In this document: one piece after another, positions 28,685-39,715 of the stretch
Layout of the letters: each line of letters opens with the position of its first letter
How positions within the stretch are numbered: the stretch's first letter is position 1
DNA from: Methylobacterium aquaticum
GTDB taxonomy: Bacteria; Pseudomonadota; Alphaproteobacteria; Rhizobiales; Beijerinckiaceae
Direction: 5' to 3'
DNA: 64,000 nucleotides
Assembly (NCBI RefSeq): GCF_016804325.1
Contig: NZ_CP043627.1
Location: 1,749,001-1,813,000 of the forward strand
Position numbers and translations under genes: made by a program
The notes under the pieces: model-generated
Database searches by the model: none
What the model was told of the DNA's origin: nothing
The model's input: only the letters and a program-made list of their open reading frames with translations

Positions 28685-29602
28685 CTAATCTCCTTTCATA
28701 GATTTGAAAAAATCTGTTAAAAGCATCGTTGTTTCTCGCTGAATAGAATCGAATGTAGGATGTCCGTCAGCCCCTTTTGTCAAACTATCTGTAATATCGA
28801 TAACTCCAGCATCGCTATTGTAGCCAAAAATTCCTACACGCCGCGTCTTTTTTCCAAATTTAACTTCAGCGATGGCCTCGTTAAATTCCATTCCTTCGTA
28901 TTCAATCACGCCGGTTCCATTTTTAGGCATTTTATTTTTCAAAGAAATTAGATCTCCCAAGTTTTTCTGACGTCGTGCAATTATAGATAATTCCATGTCT
29001 ATATTGTCTCCAGCGCGATCTTTTAGATATGAATCCGCAACATCGACTGATTTTTTCCTTTTAATTAGCTTAAAACGCTTTATTGGGGCATTAAAAAACT
29101 CACTTTTTTCCAAGTCTACTGGCATTAATTTACGAAAATTAAGCAGGCATCTAGGATTTTCTTGCTCGAAATCTTTTCTCATTTTTGCCATAACAAGTCC
29201 TATACACGACCTGCCCTGAAAAGACTGGAACGCTACGAGACCGAATTTCGATTGCTTGGGAGTCCAAAAATCAAAAAAAAGCGGTATCTCTTCGACATCT
29301 GTTATTTTTCGTTTGTAATTACTTCTTTTTGTATTTGAGTCAACGATATTACTCTCAAATCCGAATGTGCCATAGCGAACATATCCTTTGATATTGGATT
29401 CAAACTGATTAGTTTTGTTTTCGAAATACCAACTTCTCTCCGTCTGATCGTCTTTGATGTGGGTCGAATGGCGATCTACAAAATCCTTGATAAACTCCTG
29501 CGGATGCCGCGCCAACTTGTCCGAATCGAATGGCAAAGCCTCTCTCGAACTTTTCGTAAGAAAATCGACCCGATATACTCGAATGCCAATAGCTGCGCCC
29601 AT
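28685..29602 (-). CDS. Soluble 305-residue protein of AT-rich two-gene unit, unknown function
   Basis: I do not recognise a named domain. The protein is basic and hydrophilic with no membrane segment. It has a beta-rich N-terminal half (NIKGYVRYGTFGFESNIV, EEIPLFFDFWTPKQSKFGL, VAFQSFQGRSCIGLVMAKM), followed by a lysine-rich segment KRFKLIKRKKSVD and a C-terminal region with EVKFGKKTRRVGIFGYNSDAGVIDIT. The start ATG 29602 has a clear GGAGGG site. It is transcribed ahead of the membrane protein. Composition is far more AT-rich than the genome average, as is the 221-base leader 29603-29823, which holds no other gene. A sensor or regulator of the membrane partner is a guess from context. Confidence 0.8.
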   Translation of the reverse strand: MGAAIGIRVYRVDFLTKSSREALPFDSDKLARHPQEFIKDFVDRHSTHIKDDQTERSWYFENKTNQFESNIKGYVRYGTFGFESNIVDSNTKRSNYKRKITDVEEIPLFFDFWTPKQSKFGLVAFQSFQGRSCIGLVMAKMRKDFEQENPRCLLNFRKLMPVDLEKSEFFNAPIKRFKLIKRKKSVDVADSYLKDRAGDNIDMELSIIARRQKNLGDLISLKNKMPKNGTGVIEYEGMEFNEAIAEVKFGKKTRRVGIFGYNSDAGVIDITDSLTKGADGHPTFDSIQRETTMLLTDFFKSMKGD

Positions 29603-29823
29603 TCATCCCTCCTCAGATATCTATTTTTAAATTGTTTCTTTCCAGGAGTCCAGCGTAGATAGAATCATAGAATAATCCGCTCAGACACGAAATGCAAAGA
29701 TTTCAGAAAGACGTCATCACAGCTGCACCGCCAATAGAATCAGTACAAATTTTTTATTTTCATTAATTAAAAATATTGTTCTGCTTGTCTTATTCAATAA
29801 ATAATAATTTTATCAAGAATAAT

Positions 29824-30723
29824 TCAGCCCCGCTGCGGCGGCAATGCCGCCACCAGGGCGGCCAGGAATGCCTCCACCGCCCGCGGCAGGCGCCGGTCGC
29901 GCATCGTCTGGACCTCGATGCCGCGGGCCAGGCTGCGGCGGGACTGGATCGGCAGCACCCGGAACTCGCCGCGCCCGACCTGGCCCTGGAGCGCGATCGA
30001 CGACATCAGGGTCAGCCCGCGCGTGACGCGCACGAAGGGCAGGATGGCCGAGAGCACGTTCGCGCTGAGCACCGGCTCGATGGCGATGCCCTCCGCCGCG
30101 CAGGCCGCGTCGAGGGTGGCGCGCAGCGTGGTGTCCCGGGGCAGCAGCGCGACCGGATAGGCGGCGAGGTCGGCAAGCCCGATCAGACGGCGCCCGGCGA
30201 GCGGATGGTCGGGCGCGCACAGGGCGACCATGTCGAGGCTGTTGCGGTAGGCCACCGCCGTCTCGGTGGAGGGCTCCAGGCTGAAGGTGAGGGCGATGTC
30301 GGCCTCGCCCTGCACCACCCGCTGGGTCGCCTGGCCCGGCGGCAGGGCGCTCAGTTCGAAGCGGATGCCCGGATGGCGGGCATGGAACGCCGCGATCACG
30401 CCCGGCACGAGGTCGATGGCGAAGGCTTCCGTCGTGGCGATGCGCACGAGGCCGCGCTGCAGGCCCTCCAGCTCCTGGATCTCGGTGACGACCTGCTCGG
30501 CGCTCGCCAGCACCTGATGGGCGTGGCGGGCCAGCAACTCGCCCGCCTGGCTCAGCACCATGCCGCGCGGCCGGCGCTCGAATAGCGGGCAGGCCAGCTC
30601 CGCCTCCAGGTTGGCGATCTGCCGGCTGATCGCCGAGGGCGCGACGTTGAGCCGGGCGGAGGCCGCCGCGATCGTGCCGTCGCGGGCGACCGCCAGGAAG
30701 TAGCGCAACGCCGTGATCTGCAT
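29824..30723 (-). CDS. LysR family transcriptional regulator
   Basis: A 299-residue regulator with the N-terminal winged helix-turn-helix (MQITALRYFLAVARDGTIAAASARLNVAPSAISRQIANLEAEL) and a periplasmic-binding-like effector domain from about residue 90 (LVRIATTEAFAIDLVPGVI). ATG 30723 is the family start; the frame upstream is non-coding. It is divergent from the peptide ABC operon at 30903, so it very probably controls that operon from the 179-base intergenic region, where LysR boxes would lie. Confidence 0.93.
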   Translation of the reverse strand: MQITALRYFLAVARDGTIAAASARLNVAPSAISRQIANLEAELACPLFERRPRGMVLSQAGELLARHAHQVLASAEQVVTEIQELEGLQRGLVRIATTEAFAIDLVPGVIAAFHARHPGIRFELSALPPGQATQRVVQGEADIALTFSLEPSTETAVAYRNSLDMVALCAPDHPLAGRRLIGLADLAAYPVALLPRDTTLRATLDAACAAEGIAIEPVLSANVLSAILPFVRVTRGLTLMSSIALQGQVGRGEFRVLPIQSRRSLARGIEVQTMRDRRLPRAVEAFLAALVAALPPQRG

Positions 30724-30902
30724 CGCCCGCTTCGCGCCTCGCCGCCTTGCCGGATTCGTGCCTTGCCGTTCCGGCAACGATCCTATCGAAAAATTCGACT
30801 TGCTGCGATCGGTTCTGCGCAACATCCTGGCAGGGTGATTTTTGCGGCAGTGCAACATGACGGGTGCAACGCCCGCGCTGCCCCCGACGAGGCGGAGCCG
30901 AC

Positions 30903-32480
30903 ATGTCGACACGGATCGAAGCGGGCAACGGCAGGGCGGGCGTGAAGCGGGCCGGGCGGATGCGCAGGGCCGGTGCCCTCCTGGGCGGCCTCCTGCTTGC
31001 CGGGATCGCGGGACCTGCGCTGGCGGGCAAGGCCAACGACACCCTGGTCTACGCCTCCGACAGCGAGCCGGAGAACCTGAGCCCCTACCACAACAACCTG
31101 CGCGAGGGCGTGATCCTGGCGCGCAACGTCTGGGACACTCTTCTCTACCGCGATCCCAAGACCGGCCAGCACCAGCCGATGCTCGCCACCGCCTGGACCT
31201 GGATCGATCCGGTGACGCTGGATCTGACGATCCGCGACGGCGTGACCTTCCACAACGGCGATCCGCTGACGCCCGAGGACATCGCCTTCACGTTCAACTA
31301 TGTGCTGACGCCCGAGGCCAAGGTCGTCACCAAGGGCAACGTCGACTGGATGAAGTCGACCGAGGTGACCGGCCCGCACGGCGTGCGCATCCACCTCAAG
31401 GCGCCGTTCCCGGCCGCCCTCGAATACCTCGCCGGCCCGACCCCGATCCTGCCCGCCGCCTACTTCAAGAAGGTCGGCCTGGCCGGCTTCAGCAAGGCGC
31501 CGGTCGGCACCGGCCCCTACCGCATCGTCTCGACCGAGAGCGGCAAGGGCGTGAAGATGGTGCGCAACGAGAAATACTGGCCGGGCAGCCCGATCGGGCA
31601 GGCCAAGATCGGCAAGCTCGAATTCCGCATCATCCCCGACGGCGACAGTCGGATGGCCGAGTTGATGACCGGCGGCGTCGACTGGATCTGGCGCGTGCCG
31701 ACCGACCAGGCCGAGCAGCTGAAGGCGGATCCGACCCTGACGGTGGTCTCCGCCGAGACGATGCGGGTCGGCTTCCTGCAATTCGACGTGCTCGGCCGGG
31801 CGATGGAGAACTCGCCGCTCAAGGACGTGCGGGTGCGCCAGGCGATCGCGCATGCCATCGACCGCAAGGCGATGGTCGACAACCTGGTGCGCGGCGGCTC
31901 CCGGGTGATGAATGCGCTCTGCTTCATCGAGCAGTTCGGCTGCACCGAGGAGGGCGTACCCACTTACGCCTACGATCCCGCCAAGGCGCGGGCGCTCCTC
32001 AAGGAGGCCGGCTACGGCAACGGCATCGACATTGACCTCTCGGCCTATCGCGAGCGCGACTATGCCGAGGCCGTGGTCGGCTACCTGCGCGCCGTCGGCA
32101 TCCGGGCGAGGCTCAACTACCTGCGCTACGCCGCCATGCGCGACGCGATGCGGGCCGGCAAGACCTCGATCGGCTACCAGACCTGGGGCTCGTTCTCGAT
32201 CAACGACGTCTCGGCCTTCACCGGCACCTACTTCCGTGGCGGCGAGGAGGACCTGGCCCGCGATCCCGCCGTCATCGCCGATCTCCAGGCCGGCGACACC
32301 AGCACCGATCCGGCGATCCGCAAGACGAAATACGCCGAGGCGCTCAAGCGCATCGCCGGGCAGGCCTACGCCCTGCCGATGTTCTCCTATCCGTCGAACT
32401 ACGCCTTCACGGCCGACCTGAACTTCACCGCGCAGACCGACGAGGTACCGCGCTTCTTCGCGGCCTCGTGGAAGAAGTAG
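30903..32480 (+). CDS. ABC transporter substrate-binding protein, family 5 (peptide/nickel type)
   Basis: A 525-residue periplasmic binding protein with a signal peptide (GALLGGLLLAGIAGPALAG) and the SBP family 5 pattern: TLVYASDSEPENLSPY, TWIDPVTLDLTIRDGVTFHNGDPLTPEDIAFTF, PVGTGPYRIVS and DVRVRQAIAHAIDRKAMVD. It binds oligopeptides or related ligands for the permeases that follow 10 bases later. First gene of the operon, with GAGGCGGAG upstream of ATG 30903. The M20 peptidase further down suggests a peptide or N-acyl amino acid ligand. Confidence 0.93.
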   Translation: MSTRIEAGNGRAGVKRAGRMRRAGALLGGLLLAGIAGPALAGKANDTLVYASDSEPENLSPYHNNLREGVILARNVWDTLLYRDPKTGQHQPMLATAWTWIDPVTLDLTIRDGVTFHNGDPLTPEDIAFTFNYVLTPEAKVVTKGNVDWMKSTEVTGPHGVRIHLKAPFPAALEYLAGPTPILPAAYFKKVGLAGFSKAPVGTGPYRIVSTESGKGVKMVRNEKYWPGSPIGQAKIGKLEFRIIPDGDSRMAELMTGGVDWIWRVPTDQAEQLKADPTLTVVSAETMRVGFLQFDVLGRAMENSPLKDVRVRQAIAHAIDRKAMVDNLVRGGSRVMNALCFIEQFGCTEEGVPTYAYDPAKARALLKEAGYGNGIDIDLSAYRERDYAEAVVGYLRAVGIRARLNYLRYAAMRDAMRAGKTSIGYQTWGSFSINDVSAFTGTYFRGGEEDLARDPAVIADLQAGDTSTDPAIRKTKYAEALKRIAGQAYALPMFSYPSNYAFTADLNFTAQTDEVPRFFAASWKK

Positions 32481-32490
32481 GGGACGCGCC

Positions 32491-33405
32491 ATGCTGGGCT
32501 TCGCGCTGCGGCGCATCCTCGTCGCGATCTGCGTCGCGCTGACCGTCTCGGTGGCGAGCTTCCTGCTCCTCCACCTCTCGGGCGATCTGGCCACCGCCAT
32601 CGCCGGCCCGGAGGCGACCGGCGAGCAGATCGCCGCGGTGCGCGCCCAGCACGGGCTCGACCAGCCGCTCGTGGTCCAGTTCGGCACCTGGGCCTGGAAC
32701 GCGCTCCATTTCGATTTCGGGCGCTCGTTCTACTTCCCCGAGCCGGTGACCGACCTGCTCGCCTCCCGGATGCCCGTGACCCTGACCCTCGGGGTCATCG
32801 CGCTGGCCGTCGCCCTGCTGGTGGCGATCCCGCTCGGGGTGCTGGCGGCGTTCTACCGCGACACCTGGATCGACCGGACGGCGCTCGCCGTCTCGGTGCT
32901 GGGCCAGGCGATGCCGAGCTTCTGGTTCGGCCTCACCCTGATCATGATCTTCTCCGTCAACCTGCGCTGGCTGCCGGCCTCCGGCAACGGGTCATGGAAG
33001 AACTTCATCCTGCCGGCGGTGGCGCTCGGCTACTACGCCATGCCGGCGGTGATGCGGCTCACCCGCAACGGGATGCTGGAGGTGCTGTCCTCGGACTATG
33101 TCCGCACCGCCCGGGCCAAGGGTCTGGCGCCGCGCAAGATCCTGATCCGGCACGCGCTCCGCAACGCCGTGATCCCGGTGATCGCGCTCGCCGCGGTGCA
33201 GTTCGGCTTCATGCTCGGCGGCTCGATCGTGATCGAGGCGGTCTTTTCGCTCCAGGGCCTCGGCCAGCTCGCCTGGGAATCGATCGCCCGCAACGACTTC
33301 CCCGTCGTCCAGGCGATCGTGCTGGTCCTGGCGATGATCTACATCGCGCTGACGCTCGCCGCCGACCTCCTCAACGCCCTCCTGGATCCGAGGCTGCGCG
33401 CATGA
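32491..33405 (+). CDS. ABC transporter permease, DppB/OppB type
   Basis: A 304-residue inner-membrane permease with about six helices. It starts MLGFALRRILVAICVALTVSVASFLLLHL, has the family GEQIAAVRAQHGLDQPL periplasmic segment, and the cytoplasmic EAA loop DYVRTARAKGLAPRKILIRHALRNAVIPV. It pairs with the next permease, which overlaps its stop by 4 bases. Confidence 0.93.
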   Translation: MLGFALRRILVAICVALTVSVASFLLLHLSGDLATAIAGPEATGEQIAAVRAQHGLDQPLVVQFGTWAWNALHFDFGRSFYFPEPVTDLLASRMPVTLTLGVIALAVALLVAIPLGVLAAFYRDTWIDRTALAVSVLGQAMPSFWFGLTLIMIFSVNLRWLPASGNGSWKNFILPAVALGYYAMPAVMRLTRNGMLEVLSSDYVRTARAKGLAPRKILIRHALRNAVIPVIALAAVQFGFMLGGSIVIEAVFSLQGLGQLAWESIARNDFPVVQAIVLVLAMIYIALTLAADLLNALLDPRLRA

Positions 33406-34322
33406 CCACCCGGCCCGCCTCCCCCGCCGTCCCGGTTCCCGCCGAGACCGTCCTGCCGCCCGCCCGCTCGCCGGCCATGATCGCGCTGCGGCGCGGCCTG
33501 TCCCATGGCGGCTTCCTGATCGGGGCCGGCCTCGTCGGATTCGTGGTGCTCGTGGCGCTCGCCGCCCCCCTCGTCGCGCCGCACGACCCCTACGCCCAGG
33601 ACGTGTCGCGCCGGCTGATCCCGCCGTTCTGGCACGTCAAGGGCAGCGCCGAGCACTGGCTCGGCACCGACAAGCTCGGGCGCGACTACCTCAGCCGCCT
33701 GATCTACGGCAGCCAGATCTCGCTGCTGATCGGGCTCTCCGCGGCCCTGATCTCGGGGATCATCGGTACGACGCTCGGCGTGCTCGCCGGCTATTACGGC
33801 GGCCGGGTCGACGCGGTGGTGAGCTACGTCGTCACCACCCGGCTCGCCATGCCGGTGGTGCTGGTGGCGCTCGCCATGGCCTCGCTGGTCGGCGGCTCGC
33901 TGAAGGTGGTGGTACTGGTGCTCGGATTCCTGCTCTGGGACCGCTTCGCGGTGGTCACCCGCGCGGCGACCCGGCAGGTGCGGGGCCAGGACTTCGTCGC
34001 CGCCGCCAGGGCCGCGGGTTTCGGCCCGGTGCGGATCCTCGCCCAGGAAATCCTGCCCAACATCCTCAACGCGCTGATCGTGGTGGCGACCCTGGAGATG
34101 GCGCACGCGATCCTGCTCGAGGCGGCGCTCTCCTTCCTCGGGCTCGGCGTGCAGCCGCCGCTGCCGTCCTGGGGACTGATGATCGCCGAGGGCAAGCAGT
34201 ACATGTTCTTCCAGCCCTGGGTCATCACCATCCCGGGCGTGGCCTTGCTGGTCCTGGTGCTGGGCATCAACCTGCTCGGCGACGGGGTGCGCGACATCAC
34301 CGCTCCCGAGGGACGGCATTGA
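33402..34322 (+). CDS. ABC transporter permease, DppC/OppC type
   Basis: A 306-residue permease that forms the channel with the DppB-type subunit. It has the LVAPHDPYAQDVSRRLIPP stretch and HWLGTDKLGRDYLSRLIYG signature of OppC proteins and an EAA loop (RGQDFVAAARAAGFGPVRILAQEILPNI). A Pro-rich N-terminal extension of about 25 residues precedes the first helix. The family C repeat follows 38 bases after its stop and separates it from the peptidase gene. Confidence 0.93.
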   Translation: MTTRPASPAVPVPAETVLPPARSPAMIALRRGLSHGGFLIGAGLVGFVVLVALAAPLVAPHDPYAQDVSRRLIPPFWHVKGSAEHWLGTDKLGRDYLSRLIYGSQISLLIGLSAALISGIIGTTLGVLAGYYGGRVDAVVSYVVTTRLAMPVVLVALAMASLVGGSLKVVVLVLGFLLWDRFAVVTRAATRQVRGQDFVAAARAAGFGPVRILAQEILPNILNALIVVATLEMAHAILLEAALSFLGLGVQPPLPSWGLMIAEGKQYMFFQPWVITIPGVALLVLVLGINLLGDGVRDITAPEGRH

Positions 34323-34360
34323 GAACCTGTCCATCGACCGCTTCTTTTGTCCCACCTGCG

Positions 34361-34469
34361 ACCTCATCCTGAGGTGCTGCGAAGCAGCCTCGAAGGAGGG
34401 CTCCAGAAGTCTCCGAGATCCCTGGAGCCCTCCTTCGAGGCTCCCTTCGGTCGCACCTCAGGCTGAGGT
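34361..34469. repeat. Palindromic repeat, family C, copy 2
   Basis: Outer arms ACCTCATCCTGAGGTG at 34361-34376 and CACCTCAGGCTGAGGT (one mismatch) at 34454-34469 surround the CCTCGAAGGAGGGCTCCAG hairpin. It sits inside the peptide-transport operon between the second permease and the M20 peptidase. Confidence 0.9.
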
Positions 34470-34566
34470 TGCGGGAGGGAGGGAGCGAGGCCGACCGGGT
34501 TTTCAATCAGCGACGTTCAAGATCTAACAATCGTCCTCTTTTCACACCCACACAGAAAGTCCCCCC

Positions 34567-35982
34567 ATGTCGCGACGCGACGCCATCGCGCTGGCCCACC
34601 GGCACTACGACGACGGCCGCTTCCTTGCCGTGCTCCGCGAGGCGGTCGCCCTGCCGACCGAGAGCCAGGCCCCGGACCAGGGGCCGGCGCTCGCCGCCTA
34701 CCTCACGCAGTTCATGATCCCGGCCCTGTCGCGGCTCGGCTTTGCGACCCGCCTCGTCGAGAACCCGCAAGAAGGCCGCGGGCCGTTCCTGATCGCCACG
34801 CGGCACGAGGGCGACGACCTGCCGACGGTACTGACCTACGGCCACGGCGACACGGTGCGGAACTACCCCGAGCAGTGGCGCGAGGGCCTGCACCCGCTCG
34901 CGGTGACGGTCGAGGGCGAGCGCTGGTACGGGCGCGGCACCGCCGACAACAAGGGCCAGCACCTGATCAATCTCGGCGCCCTCGAGGCGGTGATGCAGGC
35001 CCGGGGCGGCACGCTCGGCTTCAACGTCAAGTTCCTGATCGAGATGGGCGAGGAGGCCGGCTCGCCGGGCCTGCGCGAGGTCTGCCGGGACGAGGCCGAG
35101 GCGCTGGCCTCCGACCTCCTCATCGCCTCCGACGGGCCGCGGATCGAGGCGAGCCGGCCGACGATGTTCCTGGGGTCGCGCGGCGGCTACACCTTCGAGC
35201 TGATCGTGAACCTGCGCGAGGGCGGCCACCATTCGGGCAATTGGGGCGGGCTCCTGCGCAATCCCGGCACCGTGCTGGCGAGCGCCATCGCGAGCCTCGT
35301 CGACGGGCGCGGACAAATCCTCCTCGACGCCCTGCTCCCGCCGCCGATCCCCGCGGGCGTGCGCGCGGCTTTGTCCGACATCACCGTCGGGGGCGATCCG
35401 AACGCGCCTTCGATCGACGAGGGCTGGGGCGAGCCGGGGCTGACGCCGGCCGAGCGGGTCTTCGGCTGGAACACGCTGGAAGTCCTCGCCTTCAAGTGCG
35501 GCGATCCCGACGGGCCGCAGAACGCCGTGCCGCCCTCCGCCAAGGCGACGATGCAGCTGCGCTTCGTCGTCGGCACCGACTGGGAGGGGCTGCTGCCGGC
35601 GATCCGCGCCCATCTCGACGCCAAGGGCTTCCCGATGGTCGAGGTGCGGGCGACCCGCGGCGAGGTGTTTCGCGCCACCCGCCTGCCGGTCGAGGATCCG
35701 TGGGTGGGCTGGGCGCTCGCCTCGATCGAGGCCAGCACGGGCAAGCGCCCGGCGCTGCTGCCGAATCTCGGCGGCTCGCTGCCGAACGACGCCTTCTCGG
35801 AAATCCTCGGGCTCCCGACTTTGTGGGTGCCGCATTCCTACCCGGCCTGCTCGCAGCACGCGCCCGACGAGCACCTGCTCGGCGGCCCGACCCGCGAGGC
35901 CCTGGGGCTGATGGCCGGCTTGTTCTGGGACCTCGGCGAGACCGGGCCGGCGGTGCTGGCCGGGCGGAATGCGGTGGGGTGA
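34567..35982 (+). CDS. M20 family metallopeptidase (dipeptidase/acylase-like)
   Basis: A 471-residue zinc peptidase. Metal and catalytic residues are visible in LTYGHGDTV, RGTADNKGQ, IEMGEEAGSPG and the C-terminal HSYPACSQHAPDEH. A dimerisation (lid) domain starts near 215 with the HHSGNWGG motif. Members cleave dipeptides, acyl-amino acids or carbamoyl compounds. It stands inside the peptide ABC locus, so it probably hydrolyses the imported substrate. No signal peptide, hence cytosolic. Bounded on both sides by family C repeats. Confidence 0.93.
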   Translation: MSRRDAIALAHRHYDDGRFLAVLREAVALPTESQAPDQGPALAAYLTQFMIPALSRLGFATRLVENPQEGRGPFLIATRHEGDDLPTVLTYGHGDTVRNYPEQWREGLHPLAVTVEGERWYGRGTADNKGQHLINLGALEAVMQARGGTLGFNVKFLIEMGEEAGSPGLREVCRDEAEALASDLLIASDGPRIEASRPTMFLGSRGGYTFELIVNLREGGHHSGNWGGLLRNPGTVLASAIASLVDGRGQILLDALLPPPIPAGVRAALSDITVGGDPNAPSIDEGWGEPGLTPAERVFGWNTLEVLAFKCGDPDGPQNAVPPSAKATMQLRFVVGTDWEGLLPAIRAHLDAKGFPMVEVRATRGEVFRATRLPVEDPWVGWALASIEASTGKRPALLPNLGGSLPNDAFSEILGLPTLWVPHSYPACSQHAPDEHLLGGPTREALGLMAGLFWDLGETGPAVLAGRNAVG

Positions 35983-36043
35983 GGGCTCGGTCGTTCCCCC
36001 CCTCACACGAAGGCGCGACGAGACACTCGTCATCCCACCCTCG

Positions 36044-36164
36044 ACCTCATCCTGAGGTGTCAGCCCATCGAAGATGGACTGACCTCGAAGGAGGGCTCCA
36101 TTTCGCTCGGCGACTTCTGGAGCCCTCCTTCGAGGCTCACTTCGTTCGCACTTCAGGATGAGGT
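36044..36164. repeat. Palindromic repeat, family C, copy 3
   Basis: Outer arms ACCTCATCCTGAGGTG at 36044-36059 and CACTTCAGGATGAGGT at 36149-36164 (one change), with the inner GGAGGGCTCC / GGAGCCCTCC hairpin and a small CAGCCCATC/GATGGACTG hairpin. It lies between the M20 peptidase and the ABC ATPase genes. Confidence 0.9.
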
Positions 36165-36256
36165 TGCGGGCGGGATTAGAACATAGTCGAGCCAATCGCG
36201 CAGAGACATACAGCAGCACAAGTCGCTTGAATGATGCCGCGCATAGAGGGCCAGAG

Positions 36257-37870
<1,614 letters not shown>

Positions 37871-38020
37871 ACGGGGCCGATCGGGTCGATCGATGCAGGT
37901 CCGGCCCTGCACGGCCGGGCCCGCTCGAACGGCCGCATCCGACGCCCGCCTGCCCGCATCGATGCGGTCGCGCGGGCAGGAGCCTCGACCGCGGCACGAG
38001 ATCTTCCCGAGGCCGGCGCC

Positions 38021-38979
38021 TCACACCACCGGGTTCACCAGTTCCTCCCCCCGCCGCAGCCGCCCGAGATTCTCGATCAGCAGTTCGATCACCCGGCCCT
38101 CGTAGAGGCCGGTCTCCCCGGCGCTGTGGGGCGTGACGATCACGTTCGGCATGCGCCAGAACGGCGCCCCCGGGGCAGCGGCTCCTCGTGAAAGCAGTCG
38201 AGGCCGGCGCCGGCGATCCGGCCCTCGGTCAGGGCGCGGGCCAGGGCGTCCTGGTCGACCACCCGGCCGCGGGCGACGTTGATCAGCAGCGCCTCCGGCT
38301 TCATCGCGGCCAGCGCCGCCTCGTCGATCAGGCCTTCGGTCTCCGGCGTCAGCGGGCAGGCGAGCGCCACCACGTCGGCTTGTGCCAGCGCCTCGTGCAG
38401 CCGGTCGGGGGACAACACCGCCTCGACCGGGTCGCCGGCCTGGAGCGGGCGGCGCCGCAGGCCGATCACCCGCATGTCGAAGGCTTGCGCCAGCCGGGCG
38501 ATGCGGGTGCCGATGCGCCCGAGCCCGATCACCAGCAGCGTCCGGCCGCCGAGTTCCCGCTCGCGCCGCGCCGGATCGGCGATCATCGGCCGCCAGGTCG
38601 CGGCGGCCTGGTGGCGCAGGGCCTCGGGCAGGCGGCGGGTGAGGCCGAGCATCAGCGCGAGGGCGTGCTCGGCCACCGCGCGCTCGTTGCCGCCCTGCGC
38701 GCTGGCGAGCCGGATGCCGCGCTCGCGCAACGCCTCCTTCGGGAACTGGTCGGTGCCGGCGCTGACCGACTGGATGAAGCGCAGGCGCGGCGCCCGCTCC
38801 AAAAGGGAATGGCGCCACAGCCCCGAGACCACCAGCACCTCGGCCTCCGCCACCGCCGCCTCCAGCGCCTCCAGGCTGCGCACCTCGACGAAGGGCTCGG
38901 GCGCGCCCCTGGCGGCGTAGGCGTCGCCGAGGCGGTAGGCGGCGTGGGCAAGCACGATGGGAGGGGCGGGAGCGGTCAT
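38021..38979 (-). pseudogene. D-2-hydroxyacid dehydrogenase, interrupted near the 3' end
   Basis: An NAD-dependent 2-hydroxyacid dehydrogenase (GhrA/SerA fold). Motifs: SVSAGTDQFPKEAL, the cofactor loop LLVIGLGRIGTRIA, VALACPLTPETEGLID, LINVARGRVVDQDALARAL with the active-site Arg, GLDCFHEEPLP and, in the next frame, VIVTPHSAGET with the catalytic His. In the run at 38167-38175 (five C then four G) one base is missing: EEPLP should continue PGAPFWRMPNVIV. As written the catalytic His is lost. Restored length is about 319 residues, normal for the family. A base-calling error is as likely as true decay. Confidence 0.85.
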
Positions 38980-39129
38980 CGGCGGGCGGCTCGGGGTTCT
39001 CGGGGGCCGGAGTTCACACCGGGCGCGAGGCCGAGGCAAGCCGTTAGGCCGATTCGGCGGGAGGGCGTCCGCCGAGGGGCTCGCGCGTGTTCGTCTCCTG
39101 CAACGGGCAGGGCTGTGGAAGGATGTGGC

Positions 39130-39632
39130 GCGGGTTTCCCCCTCTCCCCGCCGGCGGGGAGAGGGCTCCGGCGACCCTGTCGTCGACGGAGCTAGCGGAG
39201 GCGCAGCCGGAGCGAGGGTGAGGGGGTGTTTCCAGATGAGCCATATCCGGCCCCCCTCACCCTCGCCCTATGGGCTTGCCGCGCCCTCTGAACGAGGGCT
39301 CGGCCCTCTCCCCACCCGCGGCAGGGCTGTCCGAGGAAAAAAAGCGCGGGTTTCCCCTCTCCCCGCGGGCGGGGAGAGGCCTGAGCTCCGAAGGGGCTCA
39401 GGAAGCCCGAAGGGCGAGGGTGAGGGGGTGTTTCCGAAGGAGCCTCATCCGGACCCCCCCCCTCACCCTCGCTGCGGCTTTCGCCTCCGCTCCTTTCGTC
39501 CCCGGCAAGGGGGACGAAAGCCTCTCCCCGCCCGCGGGGAGAGGGAATTTCCTGCGCCTCGTCTTTCCCCGGACAGCCCTGCGCCCGCGGGGAGAGGGAA
39601 ATCCGCGCCTCTTCTTTCCCCGGACAGTCCTG
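39130..39632. repeat. Compound palindromic repeat, family B, copy 2 (several units)
   Basis: About 500 bases built from repeated family B blocks: CCTCTCCCCGCCGGCGGGGAGAGG at 39140-39165, a CGAGGGTGAGGGGGTGTTTCC block twice, CCTCTCCCCGCGGGCGGGGAGAGG near 39356, CTTTCGTCCCCGGCAAGGGGGACGAAAG near 39493, and two tails ending TTTCCCCGGACAG. At least two elements appear nested or merged. It fills most of the 736-base gap between the 2-hydroxyacid dehydrogenase and the molybdenum enzyme; no gene is seen there. Confidence 0.85.
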
Positions 39633-39715
39633 CGTCGTGGGGGCGAGGAGACAGGTCACTCCTGCCTCCAAGCCCGGCCCCTCTCAGGAGGCTCCGCCCC
39701 CTCCTCAACCCACCC

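Noticed and set aside
28158..29602. Naming the two-gene island as Kiwa (kwaA, kwaB)
   Set aside because: Sizes and topology are similar, but gene order is reversed and I could not see the DUF4868 pattern in the soluble protein.
39130..39632. A CRISPR-like array in the repeat-rich gap
   Set aside because: Blocks are palindromic, of unequal length and spacing, and lack uniform repeats with unique spacers; they belong to family B repeats.
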